Positions 1-6,469 are shown, counted from the first letter of the stretch. The stretch is DNA of 7,380 nucleotides from an uncultured Flavobacteriales bacterium (GCA_946886545.1 CAMPIU010000147.1:1-7380); one strand, 5' to 3'. Numbers and translations: made by a program. The notes: a model not told the origin generated them from the letters alone.

Positions 1-445
1 GCTTACCACTGCCCAAAGCAACCGGGTGAACAGAAAGTTTATAGACATCAATAAGTCCCAAGTCTATGAATGTCTTTATCAGGTTTGCACCACCATAAAG
101 CCAAATATCCTTTCCACCCTCTTTCTTTATCCGGGCTACTTCCCCGGCTATGTCGGAAGAAATGAAAACCGCCCTTTCATCGTTTCGTTCCCGGTGTGAA
201 AAAACGAATTTGTTTTTAGAATGGATTCCTTGCCACATCTTTTCTTCTGCCGGATTGGTATTTTCGTCAGGCTGAAAATTTCCCCAGGCATCATAACTGA
301 CTCTTCCATAAAACATGGTATCAATACTTTCAATGAATTCATCAAAGTTCATGTCATCGTCCATTATACACCAATCAATTTCACCGTTCGGACCTTCAAT
401 AAACCCGTCTAATGTTACGGCCAGATTTAAAATTACTTTTTTCAT
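1..445 (-). CDS. Dihydrofolate reductase family protein (RibD C-terminal-like domain), 3' end missing
   Basis: Reading from the ATG at 445 gives 148 codons to the window edge with no stop, so the C-terminus is missing. The family uses a DHFR-like Rossmann fold and usually binds NAD(P)H; the substrate of this branch is generally unknown. Visible family features are the N-terminal beta strand MKKVILNLAVTLDGFIEG (residues 1-18), a GEIDW segment (21-25), FYGRVSYDAW (45-54), and the nucleotide-binding-like stretch IWLYGGANLIKTFIDLGLID (114-133) followed by KLSVHPVALGSGK (136-148), which in relatives leads into a 'PLF' segment just beyond the edge. Members are about 170-190 aa, so perhaps 25-40 residues are lost. 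It lies 66 bp downstream of the AraC gene on the same strand with no terminator between, so cotranscription is likely. No signal peptide: cytoplasmic. Folate reduction itself should not be assumed. Confidence 0.85.
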   Translation of the reverse strand, partial: MKKVILNLAVTLDGFIEGPNGEIDWCIMDDDMNFDEFIESIDTMFYGRVSYDAWGNFQPDENTNPAEEKMWQGIHSKNKFVFSHRERNDERAVFISSDIAGEVARIKKEGGKDIWLYGGANLIKTFIDLGLIDVYKLSVHPVALGSGK

Positions 446-511
446 TTCCTATATCTTTTTCTGCAAAACTAATGCGGAATCCTGGTTCTTACTTTGGAAA
501 AAAGCGACAAA

Positions 512-1246
512 TCAAAGCTCTGAAGGTGTCAATCCTGTGTTTCGTTTAATGACATTGGCCAGATGCGAATGATCATAAAAACCGCATTCAAATGCAATGG
601 ATAAGAGACTTCTTTTATCGCAAGGATTTTTAATAAGGGACAAAGCATGCTGAAAACGAACAATATTGGTATACTCTTTTGGCGAAACGCCAACCTGGGT
701 TTTAAAACTCCGTTCCAATTGTCTTACTGTTGTGCAATTCCTTTTGGCCAGCTCATAGATACTCAATTGTCCTTTTGAATGATGGATATCTTCTAAAACG
801 GGTTGCAATTGGCTTTGCTTACACTTGTTTTTCTCCGTAAAAAACTGATTAAAATAATAGAAAGGGTCTTTCAGAACTTTGTCTATATTAAATGACTTTA
901 ATCTCTCAAATTCTACCGTGCTATCTGTCAATTCATTTTGCGGAGCGTAATCATAAAAATTTGAAAAGGTCGCCGGTTTCAGACAAACTCCTAGTAAATG
1001 CGTATTGCTATCGATAAAACTGTCTTTAAAAGAAGTCATTGCACCAACCACATACGTTTTGCCGAACTCCATCCCGAGCGAGCCATTGTCCGTGACACAG
1101 GTTTCACCTAAGTTTAAAACCAAGCCCGGACATCCGTCGGGAAAGTTCCTCTCCCACTGCCTGTCGCTTTCCCCACCTTTCAGTTCCCAAAAGGAATGAA
1201 TAAAAGGCTCTAATTCCAAACAGGGCTTAACTTCTTTATATTCCAT
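512..1246 (-). CDS. AraC-family transcriptional regulator
   Basis: A 244-residue DNA-binding regulator. The C-terminal third (about 160-244) is a two-helix-turn-helix AraC domain: LSIYELAKRNCTTVRQLERSF (161-181, first HTH), then VGVSPKEYTNIVRFQHAL, then the second HTH SLLSIAFECGFYDHSHLANV (213-232) and the signature ending GLTPSEL. The N-terminal part (1-125), with FIHSFWEL (15-22), FPDGCPGLVLNLG (35-47) and VVGAMTSF (66-73), resembles the sensory domain found with AraC HTHs in Bacteroidota (DUF6597 type); its ligand is unknown. The protein ends right at TPSEL, a few residues earlier than most relatives, but both HTH units are present. The ATG at 1246 is chosen because the following residues match the family N-terminus; no Shine-Dalgarno is visible. 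It may regulate the reductase gene 66 bp downstream; that is inference from position only. Confidence 0.92.
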   Translation of the reverse strand: MEYKEVKPCLELEPFIHSFWELKGGESDRQWERNFPDGCPGLVLNLGETCVTDNGSLGMEFGKTYVVGAMTSFKDSFIDSNTHLLGVCLKPATFSNFYDYAPQNELTDSTVEFERLKSFNIDKVLKDPFYYFNQFFTEKNKCKQSQLQPVLEDIHHSKGQLSIYELAKRNCTTVRQLERSFKTQVGVSPKEYTNIVRFQHALSLIKNPCDKRSLLSIAFECGFYDHSHLANVIKRNTGLTPSEL

Positions 1247-1280
1247 CGGTATCGTTATGGTGAATATCCTTGACTATAAA

Positions 1281-1311
1281 CTAAGCTAGTTAAAAATGCA
1301 GAGAAAAGCAA
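1281..1311 (-). promoter_or_regulatory. Possible Bacteroidota-type promoter for the AraC gene
   Basis: On the minus strand a TTG (1309-1311) is followed after 20 bp by TAGCTTAG (1281-1288). This resembles the Bacteroidota housekeeping promoter (TTG near -33, TAnnTTTG near -7) with one mismatch in the -7 box. A transcript would start about 30 bp upstream of the ATG at 1246. Assigned by eye from spacing and consensus only. Confidence 0.35.
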
Positions 1312-1371
1312 TTGTGCGTTACGGTAAAAGAGTGTCCTGATTTCTATCGGGAATAACAGCAAGAGAAGAGT

Positions 1372-1410
1372 AAAAAGGAATCGGGACCTTACTACCGTAA
1401 AATCCCGATT
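1372..1410 (-). terminator. Intrinsic terminator of the lipoprotein gene, GGTA-capped
   Basis: Perfect arms at 1379-1386 and 1403-1410 (AATCGGGA/TCCCGATT) continue inward as six more pairs (1387-1392 with 1397-1402) to a four-base loop reading GGTA on the minus strand. Two of the inner pairs are G-U only in minus-strand RNA; on the plus strand they would be C-A mismatches. A run of five T follows on the minus strand (plus-strand A at 1372-1376). It probably ends the lipoprotein transcript. A T-rich flank on the other side (1411-1418) could also stop plus-strand transcription. Confidence 0.8.
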
Positions 1411-1446
1411 TCTTTTTTGTACGTAAGTCAGTTCAAAATTCGAACC
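1411..1446 (-). repeat. Conserved 3' element, copy 1: GGTTC stem-loop plus linker
   Basis: Minus strand: GGTTC (1442-1446), seven-base loop, GAACT (1430-1434), then linker GACTTACGTAC and an A-tract that runs into the terminator stem. The stem is four Watson-Crick pairs plus one G-U. The copy lies 48 bases after the lipoprotein stop codon. The same layout is seen after three other genes in the window (2774-2804, 4662-4689, 6605-6633). Confidence 0.7.
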
Positions 1447-1494
1447 AATAAGTCACAAGCCATTCTTTACGGAATGCTCATTTATTCAGGGTTC

Positions 1495-2502
1495 TTACAG
1501 ACTATTCAGATAAGCTGTCAGTGCGGCCATAGTAGTCGGCATCATGACAGGTATGTTCGTTGTCATGTTTGGAGTAACAATGGTCGTAGCATTTCCGTAA
1601 TAGAGCTGGTTGTTATAGCTTGTAATAGCCACGTAAGTAACCTGGTATCCTATTGGAAGTTTTGCATTTGGATTAGCAAACCACCATCTTGGCGTGGCAT
1701 TGTACATGTCAAGACTGAAAATGATTTTCTGCCCTTGCTGAGTACATGGTTCCAGTACAACATAGATCTGCGTATTTGTGCGATTGAAAGCAGCAGATGC
1801 CGAAATCGTAACCTGGTGATCAGTTAACTGTAATCCAGGACACAGGTTTCGCATGTCGATGTTGTAATTAGCATTCCGGTCCCAGTTGAAGTTATAGGAT
1901 TGCCCGTTTGCCCCTGGTGTAACAGGATTGGGTGAGCTCTCCCATACGTTATCACGCGGCTGGTTGACCGAAGCCCTACCTGTCCAGAGTGTCATATCCG
2001 GATTAAACTGGTCTGTGGCAACATTCACCACAACACCGCCATCCAGCGATTGTAATGGTTCTCCCTGAGCGTTGAACATCTCGATGCGCATCGAACCGGC
2101 TGTCACGATTCCCCCACCGAAGTCTTGCTCCGAACCAAAAGCACTTTGTGTTGGCATGCCACCAAGCGCATTGTCCGCAAGCTGATCTGCAACAAACATA
2201 CTGATAGTTACCTGTCCTGTCTCAAGAGTTCCATCCGGACGTGTCAGCGCTGACCCACCGATAGAGACCGTAACATTACCATCAGAACTGATGAGCTCTC
2301 CTCCATCCAACGCATCGAACTGGGTGGATACTGTGTTTTGAGCTACATAACTTCTGAAAAGCTTACTGATTGGATCATCCGCTTTTTCTGTTTCGGTAGC
2401 GGATACCGGTTTTTTGGTTTTTGCGGAAAGCTTGTCTTTCTCGCAGGCCACGAACGTCATTCCGACGAACAATGCAGCCACTGTTAGTTGTGCTAATTTC
2501 AT
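1495..2502 (-). CDS. Lipoprotein of unknown function
   Basis: A 335-residue protein starting with a lipoprotein signal peptide: basic start MK, hydrophobic stretch LTVAALFVGMTF (6-17) and lipobox FVAC with Cys20 as the predicted lipidated residue. The residues after it, EKDK, are charged, which in Bacteroidota can fit surface export, though no exact export motif is claimed. Residues 25-60 form a Lys/Thr/Glu-rich linker. Residues 66-165 (GGELISSDGNVTVSIGGSAL, DGTLETGQVTISM, GGMPTQSAF, GGIVTAGSMRIEMFNAQGEPL) resemble a beta-sandwich module common in Bacteroidota lipoproteins, with the 'DGT..TG.VTI…PT…aGsm.I' spacing. The rest (200-335) is beta-rich and Asn/Tyr-rich with a lone Cys pair (C221, C253) and I do not recognise it. 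There is no T9SS domain. It is monocistronic by context: 319 bp gap upstream and a terminator downstream. Function unknown. Confidence 0.85.
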   Translation of the reverse strand: MKLAQLTVAALFVGMTFVACEKDKLSAKTKKPVSATETEKADDPISKLFRSYVAQNTVSTQFDALDGGELISSDGNVTVSIGGSALTRPDGTLETGQVTISMFVADQLADNALGGMPTQSAFGSEQDFGGGIVTAGSMRIEMFNAQGEPLQSLDGGVVVNVATDQFNPDMTLWTGRASVNQPRDNVWESSPNPVTPGANGQSYNFNWDRNANYNIDMRNLCPGLQLTDHQVTISASAAFNRTNTQIYVVLEPCTQQGQKIIFSLDMYNATPRWWFANPNAKLPIGYQVTYVAITSYNNQLYYGNATTIVTPNMTTNIPVMMPTTMAALTAYLNSL

Positions 2503-2570
2503 GAATAATGGTTATTTAATTCACTGTAAATTAACCCGATGAAGACGTTGCTACAAATAAAAACGAAATA

Positions 2571-2597
2571 TTCACATTAATTATATTTTAATGTGAA
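2571..2597. promoter_or_regulatory. AT-rich perfect inverted repeat upstream of the lipoprotein gene
   Basis: TTCACATTAA (2571-2580) and TTAATGTGAA (2588-2597) are perfect 10-bp inverted copies separated by seven A/T bases, 69-95 bp upstream of the lipoprotein ATG. It could be an operator for a dimeric regulator. On the minus strand a TATAAT (2580-2585) falls in its centre, 19 bp from a TTG (2605-2607), so the palindrome might overlap a promoter, but that box does not match the Bacteroidota TAnnTTTG form. The downstream part of such a transcript would also include half the palindrome. Confidence 0.4.
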
Positions 2598-2652
2598 AAA
2601 TAAACAATTCACTTTTTAGCAGTTAAAATTAGCTATAGTGCTGGAGTGTAAA

Positions 2653-2670
2653 CTTCCCTAAAAAGGGAAG
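2653..2670. repeat. Small perfect hairpin in the intergenic region
   Basis: CTTCCCT (2653-2659), AAAA loop, AGGGAAG (2664-2670): a seven-base-pair stem. There is no T-run directly after it in either direction, so it does not look like a terminator by itself. Role unknown. Confidence 0.4.
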
Positions 2671-2735
2671 AGAAATGGTCGGAGTAGAATTACCCTACCA
2701 TAAGGATCCCGCACTCACTCTTCGCACCCGCTCTG

Positions 2736-2773
2736 AAAAAGAAGAGCACCACTCACGTAATGCTCTTCTTTTT
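2736..2773 (-). terminator. Intrinsic terminator of the glycoside hydrolase gene, GTGA-capped
   Basis: Arms 2736-2748 and 2761-2773 are 13 bp perfect complements (AAAAAGAAGAGCA and its reverse complement). They continue through four inner pairs (2749-2752 with 2757-2760) to a GTGA tetraloop on the minus strand, which is a GNRA type. The two outer inner-stem pairs are G-U only in minus-strand RNA. The A/T tracts are part of the stem, so it could act in both directions, but the wobble polarity favours the hydrolase transcript. Confidence 0.85.
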
Positions 2774-2804
2774 TTGTGCGTAATCCGGTAAACAATAGAA
2801 CCGG
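2774..2804 (-). repeat. Conserved 3' element, copy 2: GGTTC stem-loop plus linker
   Basis: Minus strand CCGGT (2800-2804) pairs with ACCGG (2785-2789) around a ten-base loop, followed by linker ATTACGCAC and an A-tract leading into the terminator. The stem sequence differs from copies 1 and 3 but still pairs fully. This copy is one base shorter than the others between GGTTC and the A-tract. It begins 17 bases after the hydrolase stop codon. Confidence 0.65.
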
Positions 2805-2821
2805 GCTATTTGTACAGACAG

Positions 2822-4420
2822 TTAACTTCCTACAACCACAAGAACGATGCTTCGGTCATTGGTTAAGATCAACGTTACATACTTACCCGATGCATTTGCA
2901 CTTGCCAATTCGGTTTCTTCTGCTTGACTAAGGTTTCCCGGCATGTAAAAACAATTAGTTAAGGAACCTGGATTTCCGTTTGCAGGAGGACGTCCATATT
3001 CATCTGAACTAACAGTAACCTGGGTTGAGTCATTGACTTGCCCGATAGATGTAACGAAACCACTAATCAGGTTATAATTATTAAATGTGCTTATTTGAGA
3101 TATAAGAGGAGTCCTTGGTGTTCTTGTGTCCAGGGGCAGTGCAGGAGCATTATTAGAGGAATCCCATGGTTGGGAAGGGGTTCTGTTTGAACCTACTGCT
3201 ACAGAATACAACCCAAAACCTTCATTATCCCAGTAATAATTTGGAAAACCACAAGCTATCGGTCCGCCATACCATGTGTAGGTGTTGGGCATATTAAATG
3301 ATGTTCCGGTAGGACTGTTGCTGCCATTCGGAGCATAAAGTCCAGTGGCGTTCGTGCAGCTACCTGAAGAACTCAGCGTATAACCGGATTGATTCCACCA
3401 TTCGTCACAATATTCAAAATAGCACACACCGAGATTCATTTGTTCTGCATAGGCGGCCGGAAGCATTGTTTCCAATACTGTTGCTACGTTTTGCTGGGTT
3501 TCGGTATTAGACATAATTTGCGAAGGATTAAGGGTGTTTTCGCTGGTTCTTGACGTTGACGGGAAACCGTATTCAGTCAGAATAACCGGTTTAAGTGCCG
3601 CTCCGCTCAGTTTCGCATACCCGTTAGTAATTGTACTACTACCGAACACAGAGGCAAAACTTTGAGGCTGGTAGGTATTTACACCCCAAAAATCAATGCT
3701 GGTGCAGGATGCCATCTCACTCATACAATTTTCACAGATACCCGGATCATCGTGATTTGAGATCCCTATTAATTTATCAGGGGCAGCCGTTTTTGCAATC
3801 AATGCCATAGCCTGAACCTGACTCCACCAATATGTTTGGTTAGCCGAAGGGCCATAAGTGTCAACAGCTCCGTTGTCCACTTCATTGGCAATAATGAATC
3901 CCATTACCGCCGGATGTGACCCCAAATTGGTCACGGTAGTTTGAAGATTGTTCTGCCACCAGGTTTGACCAAGCGCCGGCTCCTGGTTATAATCGAATAT
4001 TTCGGTTGGAAGTGGAAAACCAACCAACACATAAATACCATTCTCATAGCATGCATCAAGAAATTTCTGGTGTGTAAAAATGGTATCCGTGTTCCATTGA
4101 TCCGGGATTTGTTGGCTTAACATACAGTAGACACGAATGGTGTTAACACCGAGTGCTTTTATTTTCGGCAAGTCGTTTTCCCATGTCTGCTCCCAACTTG
4201 TTATTGTTGTACTGCCGGAAGTGTAAGTATCCCAAAACCAATCTCCGATGCCAGGAGCATCGTTATTTGATCCTCCGATCGGACAAGGTGAGTAACAAAC
4301 TCCCTTTATTCTGAAAGGACTAACCGTTGAGCCATTTGTAGTAACGGTCATTGAGGCAACAGGGCCGCTTTTACTTTGTGTAACCGAACACGTCCATTTT
4401 GTTTTGTTTTCTGAAATCAT
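2822..4420 (-). CDS. Clan GH-A glycoside hydrolase/transglycosylase, GH72-like
   Basis: A 532-residue protein whose residues 36-345 read as a (beta/alpha)8 barrel of clan GH-A. Landmarks: FRIKGVCYSPCPIG (36-49), IKALGVNTIRVYCM (87-100), FLDACYENGIYVLVGFPL (120-137), HPAVMGFIIANEVDNG (169-184) with N179-E180 as the expected acid/base at the end of strand 4, DFWGVNTYQP (243-252), and PVILTEYGFPS (278-288) with E283 as the expected nucleophile. The two glutamates are 103 residues apart, usual for the clan. The layout is close to GH72 beta-1,3-glucanosyltransferases, so a beta-glucan substrate is a guess. Residues 346-440 are Asn/Ser/Tyr-rich; 450-532 look like a small beta-rich accessory domain. 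There are 13 cysteines. No signal peptide follows the ATG at 4420, and an in-frame TAA lies at 4433-4435, so the open frame cannot be extended upstream. There is no T9SS domain. Location is uncertain. No Shine-Dalgarno. Confidence 0.85.
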   Translation of the reverse strand: MISENKTKWTCSVTQSKSGPVASMTVTTNGSTVSPFRIKGVCYSPCPIGGSNNDAPGIGDWFWDTYTSGSTTITSWEQTWENDLPKIKALGVNTIRVYCMLSQQIPDQWNTDTIFTHQKFLDACYENGIYVLVGFPLPTEIFDYNQEPALGQTWWQNNLQTTVTNLGSHPAVMGFIIANEVDNGAVDTYGPSANQTYWWSQVQAMALIAKTAAPDKLIGISNHDDPGICENCMSEMASCTSIDFWGVNTYQPQSFASVFGSSTITNGYAKLSGAALKPVILTEYGFPSTSRTSENTLNPSQIMSNTETQQNVATVLETMLPAAYAEQMNLGVCYFEYCDEWWNQSGYTLSSSGSCTNATGLYAPNGSNSPTGTSFNMPNTYTWYGGPIACGFPNYYWDNEGFGLYSVAVGSNRTPSQPWDSSNNAPALPLDTRTPRTPLISQISTFNNYNLISGFVTSIGQVNDSTQVTVSSDEYGRPPANGNPGSLTNCFYMPGNLSQAEETELASANASGKYVTLILTNDRSIVLVVVGS

Positions 4421-4432
4421 AAGGTCTATTAT

Positions 4433-4501
4433 TTAGTTTTTGTTTTTTGAGAGGATCAACCCGCTAACGGCACAAAGATTTAGTAATTTGCTAAAACGCA
4501 T
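4433..4501 (-). other. Possible stranded signal-peptide-like leader, in frame with the hydrolase
   Basis: An ATG at 4501 opens a 22-codon frame reading MRFSKLLNLCAVSGLILS followed by KNKN and TAA. It has a basic start and a hydrophobic core like a signal peptide. It is exactly in frame with the hydrolase ATG at 4420 (81 bases, 27 codons), with only the TAA at 4433-4435 in the way. It may be a remnant of a former secretion signal, a translated leader, or chance in AT-rich DNA. The A-rich tail and lack of a clear cleavage site argue for caution. Confidence 0.25.
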
Positions 4502-4527
4502 AAGCGTATAAAACCCTGTTTTCAAAT

Positions 4528-4567
4528 ACAGGTATATTTCACCGTTTCGGTAAATTTTACAGGTATA
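4528..4567. repeat. ACAGGTATA direct repeat upstream of the hydrolase
   Basis: ACAGGTATA occurs at 4528-4536 and 4559-4567, 31 bp apart start to start, close to three helical turns. An inverted half, CCTGT, is at 4515-4519. Between them lies a small palindrome ACCGTTTCGGT (4541-4551). The group is 95-147 bp upstream of the hydrolase start and could be regulator half-sites; no regulator is identified. Confidence 0.3.
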
Positions 4568-4620
4568 AATACGTGTTTAGATATTCGCAAATGTGAAATT
4601 TACACGAAGAGGGATGTACA

Positions 4621-4661
4621 AAAAAATAAGAGCACCGCTTTCGCTAATGCTCTTATTTTTT
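4621..4661 (-). terminator. Intrinsic terminator of the propeller-protein gene, GAAA-capped
   Basis: Arms 4621-4634 and 4648-4661 are 14 bp perfect complements (AAAAAATAAGAGCA and its reverse complement). Inside are two pairs that are G-U only on the minus strand, one bulged A, two G-C pairs and a GAAA loop on the minus strand, the classic GNRA type. The outer A/T tracts supply a U-run for the minus transcript. It starts 35 bases after the stop codon of the propeller gene. Confidence 0.85.
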
Positions 4662-4689
4662 GTGTGCAAGTCAGTTCAAAGTTCGAACC
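4662..4689 (-). repeat. Conserved 3' element, copy 3: GGTTC stem-loop plus linker
   Basis: Minus strand GGTTC (4685-4689), seven-base loop, GAACT (4673-4677), linker GACTTGCACAC, then the A-tract of the terminator. It begins seven bases after the stop codon, the closest of the four copies. It is nearly identical to copy 1 over 28 bases, differing in one loop base and two linker bases. Confidence 0.7.
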
Positions 4690-4696
4690 ACTAATG

Positions 4697-6397
4697 TTAA
4701 TTTTTCACCACTTTAATAAGCCGCTCACCAGATGCGTTTTTTACGCGGACAAAGTACAGTCCGGGGTTATCTGTTAGATTCATTTTTACCTCACTCGTGT
4801 TGTAAAAAGTCTCTTTTTTGATCACTTCGCCTGAAATATCTGTCAGTTCGATCTCTATACAAGGATTATACGCTCCCAGATCAATGGATAGCGAACCCGT
4901 GGTTGGATTGGGCCATACCTGAAGTTGTGGCAACAGAGATTCTGAAAATCCGGCAACTGCGCCACCCCATTTTACAACATACGCGTCCTGATTGGCTAGT
5001 CCTGTAAGCTGCGTAACGCCAGTTCCCGGATCGAAGTCTCCAGTTCCGGTATAGCTTCCCACCAAATAAACGAACCCGTCCAGACTTAGAGTAATTTCGG
5101 TGGCGTAACAATTATTATCCGGTGCAATAACACCAGCCCATTCATAATCGCCTGAAGCGCTGAACTTCTCAGCAAAGATTGCGGGGGTCCCCTCTGCCGC
5201 AGTGGAAAACATGGCCACTCCCGGTCCCGGATCCAGGTCGATGGTGTCATGTATATTTCCAGTCAGGTAAACATCTCCGGAGTCGTGCGTTACAAGGGCA
5301 CGTGCGAAGTCCTGATTTTGAGAACCAATCTGTTTAACCCATGTGAGGGCGCCACAATCGCTGAGTTTGAGCAGAAATATATCAGCCTGGCCAACGGAGG
5401 TCAAAGAGAGCGTTGCGGGTCCCGGGTCGAAATCAACAGTTTCAGTAAATGTACCGAACAGGTAAACTGCTCCGTTGACATTTGCGTCTACATCCTGGCA
5501 ATAGTCATTGTCGGTTGAGCCCATGGTCTGAGCCCAGATAAGATCGCCTGCAGAGGAAAGCTTCTGAATAAAAATATCCGATCCACCGGCTGAAGTATGG
5601 TTATCCGTTCCTGCGCCAGGATCGAAATCAACTACATCATAAAAGTATCCGGTAATGTAAAGATTCCCGGCATCATCAGTACTCAAGGCGCGGGTGTATT
5701 CATCAGCCTGGCCACCAAGCTGCTTTACCCAGGTAAAATCACCCGAATTTGTCAGCTTGAGTATAAAGCTTTCATAGCTGTTGTTGTTTACACTCGTAAG
5801 ATTGGATGTCCCTGCTCCCGGATCAAAATCTACGGTACCGCTAAAAATACCGGTTACGTAAACATTTCCTGTTTCATCAATTGTAATGTCGTGGGCATAA
5901 TCTCCGAGTGTAGAACCTATTTTATTCCCCCAAACGAAATTTCCGTCGGAATCTAGTTTCAATATAAATGCGTCATAGTTTCCTGCCGTTGTAAGTATGG
6001 TGGATCCCACCCCCGGATCGAAATCTACCTGATCGGAAAAATAGCCTGTAATGAAAATGTTGCCGTCAGAATCAATTTCCATCCCGTACGGAACGTCATC
6101 CGCGATACCACCGATCTGTTTAACCCAAATCAGTTCTCCTGCGGGATTGAGTTTCTGAATGAAAATATCATAATTCCCTGCAGAGGAAAGGTTCGTGACT
6201 CCATTTCCGGGATCAAAGTCTCCTGTTGATGAAAAAAGTCCTGTTGAATAAACGTTCCCCTGCGGATCAGTTACCACAGCCTGCGCCCTATCGACGCTGA
6301 ACGAGCCCATGCTTCTGGCCCATGAAAACTCTTGTGAATAAACAGTTCCGACTGTTAAAGTTAAAGCTGTTAAGAGCGTGTAGATACTTCGTTTCAT
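4697..6397 (-). CDS. Secreted SBBP-type beta-propeller protein with T9SS sorting domain
   Basis: A 566-residue exported protein. Residues 1-21 are a signal peptide (MKRSIYTLLTALTLTVGTVYS, probable cleavage before Q22). Residues 23-478 hold seven repeats, each of the form 'W…iGs…d.a..i..D..GNvYvtG.f…vDFDPG.G…L.s.g..D.Fi.Kl…G'. The DxDPG motif starts at residues 60, 125, 190, 257, 322, 387 and 454, giving steps of 65-67 residues. Seven units fit a seven-bladed propeller of the SBBP/NHL-like kind. Residues 487-566, with VWPNPTTGSLSIDL (494-507), LTDISGEVI (518-526), and GLYFVRVKNASGERLIKVVKN (546-566), are a type A T9SS C-terminal domain, so the protein should cross the outer membrane and be attached or released. 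Such proteins are often of unknown function; adhesion or matrix binding is a guess. The start is fixed by the signal peptide; no Shine-Dalgarno. Terminator at 4621-4661. Confidence 0.92.
   Translation of the reverse strand: MKRSIYTLLTALTLTVGTVYSQEFSWARSMGSFSVDRAQAVVTDPQGNVYSTGLFSSTGDFDPGNGVTNLSSAGNYDIFIQKLNPAGELIWVKQIGGIADDVPYGMEIDSDGNIFITGYFSDQVDFDPGVGSTILTTAGNYDAFILKLDSDGNFVWGNKIGSTLGDYAHDITIDETGNVYVTGIFSGTVDFDPGAGTSNLTSVNNNSYESFILKLTNSGDFTWVKQLGGQADEYTRALSTDDAGNLYITGYFYDVVDFDPGAGTDNHTSAGGSDIFIQKLSSAGDLIWAQTMGSTDNDYCQDVDANVNGAVYLFGTFTETVDFDPGPATLSLTSVGQADIFLLKLSDCGALTWVKQIGSQNQDFARALVTHDSGDVYLTGNIHDTIDLDPGPGVAMFSTAAEGTPAIFAEKFSASGDYEWAGVIAPDNNCYATEITLSLDGFVYLVGSYTGTGDFDPGTGVTQLTGLANQDAYVVKWGGAVAGFSESLLPQLQVWPNPTTGSLSIDLGAYNPCIEIELTDISGEVIKKETFYNTSEVKMNLTDNPGLYFVRVKNASGERLIKVVKN
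4964..6295 (-). repeat. Seven tandem coding repeats of about 195-201 bp (propeller blades)
   Basis: The repeats encode the DxDPG units described for the propeller gene. At DNA level the plus strand shows the recurring string CCCGGATCGAAATC or close variants, for example near 5030, 5420, 5820 and 6010. The units have diverged elsewhere, so they look old and selected rather than recently amplified. Confidence 0.8.
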
Positions 6398-6438
6398 ATT
6401 TATTGATTTTCAGTATTGTTGTAAAACATCATTTACTG

Positions 6439-6469
6439 CAAAGAAACAGTAATCCCAGGTACAGCCAAA
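6439..6469 (-). promoter_or_regulatory. Possible Bacteroidota-type promoter for the propeller gene
   Basis: On the minus strand TTTG (6466-6469) is followed after 19 bp by TTTCTTTG (6439-6446), one mismatch from the Bacteroidota -7 consensus TAnnTTTG with the expected spacing to the -33 TTTG. A start site would lie about 30-40 bp before the ATG at 6397. By eye only. Confidence 0.4.

Larger units (their letters stand above)
2503..2821. other. 319-bp intergenic region
   Basis: No convincing coding sequence. From the right it holds the 3' element and terminator of the glycoside hydrolase gene (2736-2804), an unassigned stretch with a small hairpin (2653-2670), an AT-rich palindrome (2571-2597) and the 5' untranslated region of the lipoprotein gene. 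Nothing resembling a tRNA or known riboswitch was recognised. Confidence 0.7.

Noticed and set aside
148..345. Minus-strand 65-codon frame in the left-edge region
   Set aside because: It is a shifted frame inside the reductase gene, whose own frame has clear family motifs.
1430..1446. GGTTCGAAT resembles the T-arm of a tRNA
   Set aside because: The pairing register is wrong: GGTTC is itself the 5' stem here, not stem plus TTC loop, and no acceptor, D or anticodon arms surround any of the four copies.
1417..1827. Plus-strand open frame of 136 codons
   Set aside because: It starts in the terminator element and runs antisense to the lipoprotein gene; composition is Cys/Ser/Arg-rich and unlike a real protein.
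5249..5956. Plus-strand open frames opposite the propeller gene
   Set aside because: They repeat only because the sense strand encodes repeated blades; they have no domain-like sequence.
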